The translations under genes and the position numbers were made by a program. Of a DNA stretch of 32,358 nt, positions 23,446 through 31,928 are shown piece after piece (position 1 is the stretch's first letter; every line of letters begins with the position of its first letter). The stretch is taken from the NCBI GenBank assembly GCA_964549375.1, contig CAZJWF010000026.1, forward strand, positions 1 to 32,358, read 5' to 3'. The notes beneath the pieces were generated by a model. The model did not search any database and was not told the origin of the DNA. It saw nothing but the letters and a program-made list of their open reading frames with translations. The stretch is from JAHDDY01 sp964549375 (GTDB lineage Bacteria; Pseudomonadota; Alphaproteobacteria; Rhodobacterales; Rhodobacteraceae).

Positions 23446-26364
23446 ATGGCGAAAAAGATGCTCATCGATGCGACCCACGCGGAGGAAACTCGCGTGGTCG
23501 TCGCGGACGGTAATAGATTGGAAGAATTTGACTTTGAGTCGATCACCAAGAAACAACTCGCAGGGAATATCTATCTTGCAAGAGTAATGCGCGTAGAGCC
23601 GTCGCTACAGGCGGCCTTCGTTGATTATGGCGGAAATCGCCACGGATTTCTGGCGTTTAGCGAGATCCACCCGGATTACTATCAAATCCCAAAAGCCGAG
23701 CGCGATGCGCTGGTCGCGGCGATGGCGCGCGATTCAGACAACGATAATGACGACGATGCGGATGCAAAGCCGCGTGCCAGACGTGGACGGTCAAACGACG
23801 ATTCTGAACGCGGCGCTCGCCGTGGGTCGCGGCGCGGCACTCGGCAACGGCGCAGCGGAGTTCGCGGCGTCAAACGCAATCGCAGTGGCCAGATCATTGA
23901 GCGTGAGTTCCGCATCTCAGGCGGCATGAAGGTTCGCTTGCTGCGTGATGACGACGGCACTGACCTTGAACAAGAGTTCAAGTTGGACGACGGCACGCGC
24001 ATCCGACTAATCAACGAAAACCCACGCCAAGAAGAAGCGCCAAAAAGACGCTCTGACGCGCGTCGCGGCAAACGGCGTTCGGGCATTGAGCGGCAATTCA
24101 AACTGTCAGACGGGACAAAAGTCCGTTTATCGCAATACCCGGCACCTAAAACAGTGGCGATGAGCGCCGCACTGGACGACAAAATCTCAGCGGATGCCGA
24201 TGATGTTGCCGAAATGCCCGATGAGGTTGGCGGCGATGATGCACGCGAGGATATCCGCCCCGTCCGCAAACCCCGGATTCGCGACTACAAGATCCAAGAC
24301 GTCATCAAGAAAAAGCAGATCTTGCTGATCCAAGTCGTCAAGGAAGAACGCGGCAGCAAAGGCGCCGCCGTCACGACTTATATGTCACTGGCGGGTCGCT
24401 ATTGCGTTCTGATGCCTAACACAGCACGCGGCGGCGGCATTTCCCGCAAGATTACGCATGTTGCGGACCGCAAGAAACTCAAGGAAATCGCGGGAGAGAT
24501 GGAAGTGCCGAAGGGCATGGGCGTCATCATCCGAACGGCGGGTGCCCAGCGTACCCGCGCCGAGATCAAACGCGACTACGAATATTTGCTGCGCCAGTGG
24601 AGTGCGGTTCGCGATCTGACGTTACAATCCTATGCCCCCGCGTTGATTTACGAAGAAGGCAACCTGATCAAGCGCTCGATCCGTGACCTCTACGCGAAAG
24701 ATATCGACGAAATTCTGGTCGAGGGCGAAGAAGGGTGCCGCGAAGCCAAAGAATACATGCAAATGCTGATGCCGACTCACGCCAAAAACGTGAAGCCGTA
24801 TCGCGATCAGACGCCTCTATTCGTTCGCTTTCAGGTCGAAAATCAGCTCGCGGGAATGTTCAATCCGACCGTTCAACTAAAATCGGGCGGTTATATCGTC
24901 ATCGGCATTACCGAGGCGCTGGTGGCCATCGACGTAAACTCGGGCCGGTCAACCCGCGCTGGGTCTATTGAAGATACAGCTGTCAATACGAACTTGGAGG
25001 CGGCTGACGAGGTTGCCCGACAATTAAGACTACGCGACCTCGCTGGGCTGATCGTGATCGATTTCATTGATATGGATCGCTCATCCAACAATCGCGCCGT
25101 CGAAAAACGGATGAAAGACCGGCTTGCGACGGATCGTGCTCGCCTGCAAATCGGGCGGATTTCATCTTTTGGCCTGATGGAGATGTCCCGTCAGCGGTTG
25201 CGTCCCGGCATGCTGGAAGCGTCGACGACAGAATGCCCGCATTGTCATGGCTCTGGCCTTGTGCGGTCGGACGAGTCGCTCGCGCTGACGATCCTACGCG
25301 ATGTTGAGGAAGAAGGCGTGAAAGGTCGCGCCGCTGTCGTTTCGATCAAAGCACCGGTGAGCATTGCGAACTTCTTGCTCAATCACAAACGCGACCGGGT
25401 GATGAGTATCGAGGACCGCTATAACTTGCGCGTCATGATCGAGGGTGACCCGCACCTCGTCCAGCCCAATTACTCGCTTGAAAAAATGCGCGAAGATGAA
25501 GCGCCGGAGTCATTGCGCCGCCCTGCCCGCCCTTCCGTCAATATCGAAACCTCGTTTGCCGGTAGTGACGAAGTCGAGGATGCCGTGGTCATCAGCGAAG
25601 ATGCGCCAACTCCTGCGCCGACCGCGAGAGACCGAGACGACGACGCAGAGAGTGACGATCAATCACGCAGACGCGGTAAGCGCGGGGGTCGAGGTCGCAA
25701 AAAATCCGATGACCCTGATCCGCTGCGTGTCATTGATCTCGAAGATGACAGTGATGACGAAAAGCCATTCCAATACGGCGATGAGAAAGCCAAAAAGGAC
25801 GAAAATCTCGCAAAAGACGATAGCGAGCGCGGCAAAGGTCGCCGTGGTCAGCGCAATACGCGCAAGCGGGGCGAGAGGACCGAGCGCGGAAAACTCGGAA
25901 ACCGGGAAATGGCCGAAGCAGCGGCGACGTCGATGTTGTCCGGACGCGACGCGCTGGACGATGCACTGCCATCGCTGTTTGCGGAACCCGCCAAGGTGGA
26001 AGAATCCGCCACTGAACAACCCAAGCCGAAACGCGCACGGCGCAAACCGAAAGCAGAGATCTCGCAACCTGCACCTGTGGAAGCCGAGCCTGCGCCCAAG
26101 CCAGCCGAAGCCGCAACTCCAGTAGAGCCTGCGGTGGCAGAGCCTACGCCTACTCCCCCGGCATCCTCTGGCGTCACAGAAGACATTAAAGCCTTTGAGA
26201 TCAGCGAACCGGCCAGCAAACCAACCCCAGTTGCGGAAGTCGAAAAACCTGCGCCAAAACCTCAAAGCGACCCGGACCTGCTCTCGGTAAAGGCGGCCCC
26301 GACACCGCCGCGCGATGCGCCCAAAAAACGCGGCTGGTGGTCACGGGATAAAACCGGATCATAG
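23446..26364 (+). CDS. rne: Ribonuclease E
   Basis: An endoribonuclease that initiates mRNA decay and rRNA maturation; core of the degradosome. 972 residues. The S1 domain (about 36-315) is interrupted by a charged insertion at about 97-278. The DNase I-like catalytic domain has VAIDVNSGR (Asp496) and VIDFIDMD (Asp539). The Zn-link is CPHC at 597-600. From about 650 the chain is disordered, with Arg-rich RNA-binding patches (RRRGKRGGRGRKK) and a Pro/Ala/Glu stretch. It ends in KKRGWWSRDK; a similar terminal GWW peptide binds PNPase in Caulobacter. The start MAKKMLIDATHAEE at 23446 matches family N-termini, though its Shine-Dalgarno is weak. The upstream in-frame codons from 23395 are leader. 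Confidence 0.96.
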   Translation: MAKKMLIDATHAEETRVVVADGNRLEEFDFESITKKQLAGNIYLARVMRVEPSLQAAFVDYGGNRHGFLAFSEIHPDYYQIPKAERDALVAAMARDSDNDNDDDADAKPRARRGRSNDDSERGARRGSRRGTRQRRSGVRGVKRNRSGQIIEREFRISGGMKVRLLRDDDGTDLEQEFKLDDGTRIRLINENPRQEEAPKRRSDARRGKRRSGIERQFKLSDGTKVRLSQYPAPKTVAMSAALDDKISADADDVAEMPDEVGGDDAREDIRPVRKPRIRDYKIQDVIKKKQILLIQVVKEERGSKGAAVTTYMSLAGRYCVLMPNTARGGGISRKITHVADRKKLKEIAGEMEVPKGMGVIIRTAGAQRTRAEIKRDYEYLLRQWSAVRDLTLQSYAPALIYEEGNLIKRSIRDLYAKDIDEILVEGEEGCREAKEYMQMLMPTHAKNVKPYRDQTPLFVRFQVENQLAGMFNPTVQLKSGGYIVIGITEALVAIDVNSGRSTRAGSIEDTAVNTNLEAADEVARQLRLRDLAGLIVIDFIDMDRSSNNRAVEKRMKDRLATDRARLQIGRISSFGLMEMSRQRLRPGMLEASTTECPHCHGSGLVRSDESLALTILRDVEEEGVKGRAAVVSIKAPVSIANFLLNHKRDRVMSIEDRYNLRVMIEGDPHLVQPNYSLEKMREDEAPESLRRPARPSVNIETSFAGSDEVEDAVVISEDAPTPAPTARDRDDDAESDDQSRRRGKRGGRGRKKSDDPDPLRVIDLEDDSDDEKPFQYGDEKAKKDENLAKDDSERGKGRRGQRNTRKRGERTERGKLGNREMAEAAATSMLSGRDALDDALPSLFAEPAKVEESATEQPKPKRARRKPKAEISQPAPVEAEPAPKPAEAATPVEPAVAEPTPTPPASSGVTEDIKAFEISEPASKPTPVAEVEKPAPKPQSDPDLLSVKAAPTPPRDAPKKRGWWSRDKTGS

Positions 26365-26425
26365 TCTGCGTACCGCCGGTTCGTTAAAGGTGAGACGCTG
26401 TTGATCTTTGGTTCCATAAAAGGCA

Positions 26426-26449
26426 GGTCTCCGATGAAAATCGGAGACC
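26426..26449 (+). promoter_or_regulatory. SD-sequestering hairpin before the phosphate transporter
   Basis: GGTCTCCGAT (26426-26435) and ATCGGAGACC (26440-26449) form a perfect 10-bp stem closed by a GAAA (GNRA-type) tetraloop. The only Shine-Dalgarno, GGAG at 26443-26446, lies in the 3' arm, 6 nt before the ATG at 26453. The folded mRNA would therefore hide the ribosome binding site. There is no T-run after it, so it is not an intrinsic terminator for rne. Confidence 0.75.
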
Positions 26450-26452
26450 GGT

Positions 26453-27940
26453 ATGACAAATGAATCAAACGATTCGCGCCACCTAGACACTCTGGATCGC
26501 GACCTTGGCCGATTCCATCACTTGGAAAAGGCCGCTAGCTATGTTTCGCGCCCGACGATTGCCCCCGGCTTTGCCTTTGTCTTTATCGCGCTGGCCGGTC
26601 TCGCCGCTGCCCTCTTTTTTGGACAATCAGGCAATAACACGCTGATTATCGTCATTGCCGCCTGTCTCGGTGCCTATATGGCGTTGAATATCGGGGCCAA
26701 TGACGTTGCGAACAACATGGGTCCGGCAGTGGGGGCGAACGCCCTGACCATGACCGGGGCCATCGCCATTGCCGCCGTGTTCGAAAGTGCCGGCGCGCTG
26801 CTCGCTGGCGGGGATGTGGTCTCGACCATCGCCAAAGGCATCATTGCACCAGAAAGCATGGGAACCGCCACCACCTTTGTTTGGGCGATGATGGCCGCAC
26901 TGCTCGCCGCCGCGCTATGGGTGAACCTCGCGACCTGGATCGGCGCACCCGTCTCCACCACACACTCCGTTGTCGGAGGCGTCATGGGGGCAGGTATTGC
27001 CGCCGCCGGATTCGCCGCCGTGAACTGGGCCACGATGAGCAAAATTGCCGCGAGCTGGTTCATCTCGCCCATTCTGGGCGGGTTGATTGCCGCCGGTTTC
27101 CTGTGGCTGATCAAAGCGCGCATTATCTATCGCGATGACAAGATCGCCGCCGCACGCACCTGGGTTCCGATACTGGTGGGAATTATGGGCGGTGCCTTTG
27201 CCGCATACCTGGCGCTCAAAGGGCTCAAAAAGATCATCAAGATCGACATTGTCACAGCGCTGATGATTGGCGCGGCAATTGGGACGCTGATCTGGTTCGT
27301 CATGATCCCCGTTATCCGCAAGCAATCTGAAGGGCTGGAGAACCGAAATAAATCACTCAAAGTATTGTTCGGTATTCCCCTCGTTGTCTCCGCCGCACTT
27401 TTGAGTTTCGCCCACGGTGCAAATGATGTCGCCAACGCTGTTGGCCCGCTTGCCGCGATCGTTCAGGTCGCGCAATCTGGCAATTTTACCGATGCGGTCA
27501 GCATTCCATTCTGGGTGATGGTGATTGGGGCGAGCGGGATTTCGTTTGGGCTTTTCCTCTTCGGCCCCAAGCTGATCCGTACAGTGGGCAGTCAGATTAC
27601 CAAACTGAACCCGATGCGCGCCTATTGCGTCGCACTGTCAGCAGCCATAACCGTGATTGTTGCAAGCTGGCTCGGCCTGCCGGTCAGCTCGACGCATATC
27701 GCGGTGGGCGGCGTCTTTGGCGTCGGATTTTTTCGCGAATGGGATACCGAACGCCGCATCCGCCTCGCGCGCCTCGCCATGCCTGAGCGCACGCAGTATC
27801 CGCCCGAAGAACGCCGCCGCCGTAAGCTGGTGCGCCGCTCGCATGTTATGACGATCCTGGCTGCGTGGCTGATCACCGTGCCTGCTGCGGCACTTCTGTC
27901 GGGTGTGATCTTCTTTGGTATTAAGACGCTTGTCGGTTGA
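26453..27940 (+). CDS. pit: PiT-family inorganic phosphate transporter
   Basis: An inner-membrane permease that takes up phosphate, often as a metal-phosphate complex, with a cation. 495 residues and about ten or more membrane segments. The two family signature repeats are visible: GANDVANNMGPAVGANALT near residue 82 and GANDVANAVGPLAAI near 323. Each is followed by a PVSTTH/PVSSTH motif. A hydrophilic N-terminus of about 30 residues precedes the first helix. The gene lies 88 nt after rne and may be read from its transcript. Translation is probably controlled by the hairpin that contains its Shine-Dalgarno. It is convergent with the EamA gene, only 8 nt apart. Confidence 0.93.
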   Translation: MTNESNDSRHLDTLDRDLGRFHHLEKAASYVSRPTIAPGFAFVFIALAGLAAALFFGQSGNNTLIIVIAACLGAYMALNIGANDVANNMGPAVGANALTMTGAIAIAAVFESAGALLAGGDVVSTIAKGIIAPESMGTATTFVWAMMAALLAAALWVNLATWIGAPVSTTHSVVGGVMGAGIAAAGFAAVNWATMSKIAASWFISPILGGLIAAGFLWLIKARIIYRDDKIAAARTWVPILVGIMGGAFAAYLALKGLKKIIKIDIVTALMIGAAIGTLIWFVMIPVIRKQSEGLENRNKSLKVLFGIPLVVSAALLSFAHGANDVANAVGPLAAIVQVAQSGNFTDAVSIPFWVMVIGASGISFGLFLFGPKLIRTVGSQITKLNPMRAYCVALSAAITVIVASWLGLPVSSTHIAVGGVFGVGFFREWDTERRIRLARLAMPERTQYPPEERRRRKLVRRSHVMTILAAWLITVPAAALLSGVIFFGIKTLVG

Positions 27941-27948
27941 TACCGGGG

Positions 27949-28851
27949 TTAATCTTCGCCAAGTAACAGGATCAATAGCGCCGATAAAATCAGCCCCACG
28001 CCGACCCAAACCATCGGCGCGGGCCAGCCATTTCCGCTAACGCCCTCGTAAAGCGCAACGAAGGACGGTGTCAGATACCCATACGCCATGACCTTGCCAG
28101 ATGGCAGATGCAGCGCAGCAAATTGCAGCAGTGCAAAGGTGATCCCGGTTGTGAAAACCGCGAGATAGCCCAACGCGATCCACACCACGGCGGGCAGCGC
28201 ACTCCATTCCGTTATGGCCAAGGGGCGTATGGCATAAAGCCCGACAACAATCGCCGCTCCAGCGATGGTCAGCAGCGTGAAGACGGGAACAACCTCCCCC
28301 CGATTGAGCCGCCGCACCATTGGCGTATAGAGCGCATGAAAGGCACAGCCGATAAAGAAAATGCGCTCGCCATATCCTAAGCGAAACTCCAACATCGCGG
28401 AAAGGTCCGCGCGAAAAATTACCCATACTGCGCCTATCGCGCCGATGAACAGCGCCAACATCGCAACCGAAGTCGTTCGCTGGCGCATCAGGATCCAACC
28501 GAACCCCGCGCTCATCAACGGGATGATCGTGAACATCGCACTGGTCGAGACAGCCTCGGCAGTCTTGAGCGCCTCGAACATAAAGACGAAGTACCCGCCC
28601 ATCAAACCGCCCAGCACGAGGTACCGCCACGGCGCAGAGAAATCACTGCGCTGCGGTTTGATCCGAAAGACTGACAGTGCGACACCGACAACAACAAAGG
28701 CGAGGACGAACCGCACCGCCGTCAGCGCACCCGCATCAATGAACGGCGTTGCACGTTTGCCAATGCTGAACGCCCCGGCAATCAGCGCGGCAAATAAAAA
28801 CATCGCAGCATGACCGAGAAGAGCGTTTTGGCGGGGGCTGTTTTGCGTCAC
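27949..28851 (-). CDS. EamA/DMT-family transporter
   Basis: A 300-residue inner-membrane protein with ten predicted helices arranged as two EamA repeats (about 10-140 and 150-290). These drug/metabolite transporters export amino acids, nucleobases or other metabolites; the substrate cannot be told. A TTG further upstream (28887) keeps the frame open, but the GTG at 28851 has AAGGA 6 nt before it and is the better start. It lies downstream of preA on the same strand (128 nt), so a link to pyrimidine breakdown products is possible but unproven. Confidence 0.88.
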   Translation of the reverse strand: MTQNSPRQNALLGHAAMFLFAALIAGAFSIGKRATPFIDAGALTAVRFVLAFVVVGVALSVFRIKPQRSDFSAPWRYLVLGGLMGGYFVFMFEALKTAEAVSTSAMFTIIPLMSAGFGWILMRQRTTSVAMLALFIGAIGAVWVIFRADLSAMLEFRLGYGERIFFIGCAFHALYTPMVRRLNRGEVVPVFTLLTIAGAAIVVGLYAIRPLAITEWSALPAVVWIALGYLAVFTTGITFALLQFAALHLPSGKVMAYGYLTPSFVALYEGVSGNGWPAPMVWVGVGLILSALLILLLGED

Positions 28852-28979
28852 CGGAGTCCTTAGGGCCGAAAGATCACGTTCGCTCAAGCCCTACCAGAAT
28901 GCGATGCCCTCGTATCTTCTTTTTGCGGATACCGAGGTCGAGGAGCGCGGTAGCGAGCGCCCATATCCCGCTTTAGTGC

Positions 28980-30284
28980 CTACTCCGCCGCGACCGAACT
29001 TGGATTGTTGGGATGAGAGGTCCAGTCGCCGTGGTCGGGCTGTACCGTTTGACCAGTGCGCGGATCGACGATGCCGGGTGCCATGCGCTCCATCGTGATG
29101 CAATTCTCAACGGGGCAGACATTGACGCAGAGGTTACAGGCGACACATTCGTTATCAATCACCTCGAACGTCCGGTCTTCTGACATGGTGATCGCTTGGT
29201 GCGATGTGTCCTCACAAGCGGCAAAACAACGCCCGCACTTGATACAAGCGTCTTGGTCAATGCGTGCTTTGGTGACGTAGTTGAGATTGAGATACTGCCA
29301 ATCCGTCACATTCGGCACGGCACGGCCCCTAAAATCTTCGATGGACTGATAGCCTTTTTCGTCCATCCACTCGGACAGGCCCGCCTTTAACTCTGAGACG
29401 ATCTTAAAGCCGTAGACCATCGCCGCCGTACAGACTTGCACATTGCCGGTGCCCAGCGCGATGAACTCAGCGGCATCGCGCCAAGTGGTAATGCCGCCAA
29501 TGCCACTGATCGGCAATCCCGCCGTTTCAGGATCGCGGCCAATCTCTGCGACCATGTTAAGCGCAATCGGTTTCACCGCCTGACCGCAATACCCGCCGTG
29601 CGAGCCTTTGCCGTCGATCATCGGTTCGGGCGACATTTCATCGAGGTTGACCGAGGTGATCGAGCTGACGGTGTTGATCAAACTGACAGCATCGGCCCCG
29701 CCCTCATGCGCGGCACGCGCGGGATAGCGGATGTCCGAGATATTGGGCGTCAGTTTGACGATCACCGGCATGTCCGTCGCAGCTTTGCACCACTCAGTGA
29801 CCATCTTGATGTAGTCCGGCACTTGTCCCACCGCCGACCCCATCCCGCGTTCGGACATGCCGTGCGGACAACCGAAGTTCAGCTCGATACCATCTGCACC
29901 GGTGTCTTCGACTTTGGCAACGATGTCGGTCCAGCACTGTTCCTCGCAAGGCACCATCAGCGAGACGACCATCGCACGGTCGGGATAGTCGCGCTTGACC
30001 TCTTTGATCTCTTGCAGGTTCACCTCAAGGGGCCGGTCAGTGATCAACTCAATGTTGTTGATGCCGATGACTTTGCGGTCGGGACCATAGACCACGCCGT
30101 AGCGCGGACCATTGACGTTGACGATCGGCGGACCCTCCATGCCCAGCGTCTTCCAGACCACACCGCCCCACCCGGCGTCAAAGGCGCGGCGCACATTATA
30201 CGCCTTATCCGTCGGCGGCGCAGACGCGAGCCAGAACGGGTTCGGGGATTTAATCCCGACGAAATTACTGGAGAGATCAGCCAT
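28980..30284 (-). CDS. preA: NAD-dependent dihydropyrimidine dehydrogenase subunit PreA
   Basis: The catalytic subunit that reduces uracil or thymine to the 5,6-dihydro compound in the reductive pyrimidine pathway. 434 residues. An FMN-binding dihydroorotate dehydrogenase-like barrel (about 5-310) includes ELNFGCPHGMSERGMGSAVG, KLTPNISDI and PISGIGGI. Two 4Fe-4S motifs follow: Cys347/350/353/357 and Cys380/383/386/390. Val152 stands where mammalian dihydropyrimidine dehydrogenase seems to have its active-site Cys. PreA works as a complex with PreT, encoded 168 nt upstream on the same strand; a palindromic element fills the gap. Hydantoinase and beta-ureidopropionase genes, often nearby, are not in this window. 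Confidence 0.94.
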   Translation of the reverse strand: MADLSSNFVGIKSPNPFWLASAPPTDKAYNVRRAFDAGWGGVVWKTLGMEGPPIVNVNGPRYGVVYGPDRKVIGINNIELITDRPLEVNLQEIKEVKRDYPDRAMVVSLMVPCEEQCWTDIVAKVEDTGADGIELNFGCPHGMSERGMGSAVGQVPDYIKMVTEWCKAATDMPVIVKLTPNISDIRYPARAAHEGGADAVSLINTVSSITSVNLDEMSPEPMIDGKGSHGGYCGQAVKPIALNMVAEIGRDPETAGLPISGIGGITTWRDAAEFIALGTGNVQVCTAAMVYGFKIVSELKAGLSEWMDEKGYQSIEDFRGRAVPNVTDWQYLNLNYVTKARIDQDACIKCGRCFAACEDTSHQAITMSEDRTFEVIDNECVACNLCVNVCPVENCITMERMAPGIVDPRTGQTVQPDHGDWTSHPNNPSSVAAE

Positions 30285-30327
30285 CGTTACAGCCCTTTCC
30301 TCATCATCGCGTCACGTCAGAGCGCTG

Positions 30328-30408
30328 GTCATTGTCGGGCTTGTCCCGGCAATCCATCTTTCCGACCGAAGGACGCCAATGGATACTCGGAACAAGTCCG
30401 AGTATGAC
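30328..30408. repeat. Two inverted hairpin units (BIME-like palindromic element)
   Basis: Two 29-nt units in opposite orientation, 30328-30356 and 30380-30408, agree at 22 of 29 positions once one is reverse-complemented. Each folds into a 9-bp stem with a CTTGT-type loop, and the differences are compensatory (T-A/G-C versus A-T/C-G; G-C versus A-T). A 23-nt spacer separates them. It lies between preT and preA. Such paired palindromes are dispersed in many bacterial genomes and can affect mRNA stability between cotranscribed genes. Confidence 0.75.
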
Positions 30409-30452
30409 GCGCCCTCAAATTTATCATTCGCCAAACCCAATGCGCCTAACCA

Positions 30453-31781
30453 TCATCCGACCAAAGCCCGATGAATGCTCTCGGCGGCATCGCGACCTTC
30501 AGCGACGGCGGTTACGGTCAGGTCTTCGCCGCCTGCCGCGCAATCGCCGCCTGCCCAGACACCTGATAGAGACGTTCGGCCCTCGGCATCGACTTTGATC
30601 TTGCCGCGCTCCAAATCAATGGACGTCTGGCCTCCCCAACCTTCATAGGTTTGGCCGATGGCACGGAAGACTTGGTCTGCCTCCACGACAAAAGTCTCTC
30701 CGGTTCCGCGCAAGCCGTCCGGTCCGTCTTCGGTATATTCGAACTCGACCCCGCCGGGCACCGCCTTCACCGGCGTCGCATGACACTTGATCTGCACGCC
30801 GCTAGAGGTCGCATGTTCTTGTTCGTGCTCGCTGGCGCTCATACGGTCTTGGCCCCGGCGATAGACTATCGTGACCTCTTCCGCGCCGAGCAGTTTCGAT
30901 TGTACAGCGGCATCCACGGCAGTCATGCCGCCACCGATCACGACGACGTGCCGACCTACGGGCAGCGCAGACAGATCTTTGCTCTGGCGCAAAGTCGCGA
31001 TGAAATCGACCGCATCACTTGCGCGGTCATCCGCATCGTCGAGAGACAGGTCGTTCACCCCCGATAGACCCATACCGAGGAACACCGCGTCATAATCCTC
31101 ACGGATTTCACCGAGCGTATAGTTCTTGCCGAGCACAGAGCCGGTTTCGATACGGATACCGCCGATCTTGAGCAGCCAGTCGACTTCGGCTTGGGCGAAA
31201 TCATCGACGGTCTTATAACTGGCGATGCCATATTCATTCAGGCCACCGGGTTTCTCACGCGCATCAACAACGACGACATTATGTCCGTGCATCGCCAGAC
31301 GGTGCGCGCAGGCAAGGCCCGCCGGACCCGCGCCGACGACGGCCACGATCTTTCCAGTCGAGGGGGCGCGGGTGAAGGGATGCTCTGCCTCTGCCATGAG
31401 CGTATCAGTGGCAAAGCGCTGCAACGCGCCGATGTCCACGGGCTGTCCTTCGGCGGCTTCACGCACACAGGCCTCTTCGCACAGTGTTTCCGTCGGGCAG
31501 ACGCGCGCGCACATGCCGCCTAAAATATTCTGGCTGAGGATCGTCTTCGCCGCGCCCTTGGGACTGCCCGCCTGAATCTGCCGAATAAAGAGCGGGATAT
31601 CGATGGCGGTCGGACAAGCGGTGATACAGGGCGCATCATGGCAGAAATAACAGCGATCCGCCGCAACCAGAGCCTCATGAGGGTTTAAAGGCGGGTAGGC
31701 ATCTGCGAAATTCTCAGACAATGCCTCGGACGACAACCGCCCCGCAACGATTCCGCCTTGTCGAAGTGCTTCCGATGCCAT
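30453..31781 (-). CDS. preT: NAD-dependent dihydropyrimidine dehydrogenase subunit PreT
   Basis: The electron-input subunit, passing electrons from NAD(P)H through FAD and Fe-S clusters to PreA. 442 residues, similar to the small subunit of glutamate synthase. The N-terminal Fe-S ligands are Cys44/47/52/56 and Cys91/95/101/105. The FAD loop GAGPAG is at 150-155 and the NAD(P) loop GGGMTA at 283-288. The frame extends to a GTG at 31805, but GAGG 5 nt before the ATG at 31781 makes that the likely start. It is the first gene of preT-preA. A palindrome about 55 nt upstream may be its operator. Confidence 0.92.
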   Translation of the reverse strand: MASEALRQGGIVAGRLSSEALSENFADAYPPLNPHEALVAADRCYFCHDAPCITACPTAIDIPLFIRQIQAGSPKGAAKTILSQNILGGMCARVCPTETLCEEACVREAAEGQPVDIGALQRFATDTLMAEAEHPFTRAPSTGKIVAVVGAGPAGLACAHRLAMHGHNVVVVDAREKPGGLNEYGIASYKTVDDFAQAEVDWLLKIGGIRIETGSVLGKNYTLGEIREDYDAVFLGMGLSGVNDLSLDDADDRASDAVDFIATLRQSKDLSALPVGRHVVVIGGGMTAVDAAVQSKLLGAEEVTIVYRRGQDRMSASEHEQEHATSSGVQIKCHATPVKAVPGGVEFEYTEDGPDGLRGTGETFVVEADQVFRAIGQTYEGWGGQTSIDLERGKIKVDAEGRTSLSGVWAGGDCAAGGEDLTVTAVAEGRDAAESIHRALVG

Positions 31782-31834
31782 CGCCGCCTCAACTTTCGTC
31801 TTCACCTGACAAAAAGCTAGCGTGAGAAATTTTT

Positions 31835-31868
31835 TTTATCAATTGGTAAAATTATTAAGCTTAATTTT
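31835..31868 (-). promoter_or_regulatory. AT-rich palindromes upstream of preT, possible RutR-like operator
   Basis: On the minus strand TTTACCAATTGATAAA (31850-31835) is a near-palindrome that matches 11 of 14 defined positions of the RutR consensus TTGACCAnnTGGTCAA as I recall it. Next to it is an exact 7-bp inverted repeat, AAAATTA (31848-31854) and TAATTTT (31862-31868). Both lie about 55-90 nt before the preT ATG in unusually AT-rich DNA, where a promoter would be expected. Regulator identity is inferred. Confidence 0.45.
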
Positions 31869-31928
31869 CGTTTATCGGCAGGGAACGAGCCAAATGTTTC
31901 CCAAAAACGACGCCGTTGATTATTTCGC

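Noticed and set aside
23003..23587. A 194-codon open frame in the rne leader
   Set aside because: It overlaps the start of rne, its product has no recognisable pattern and is rich in Arg/Cys/Gln as in GC-rich non-coding frames, and hairpins fill the region.
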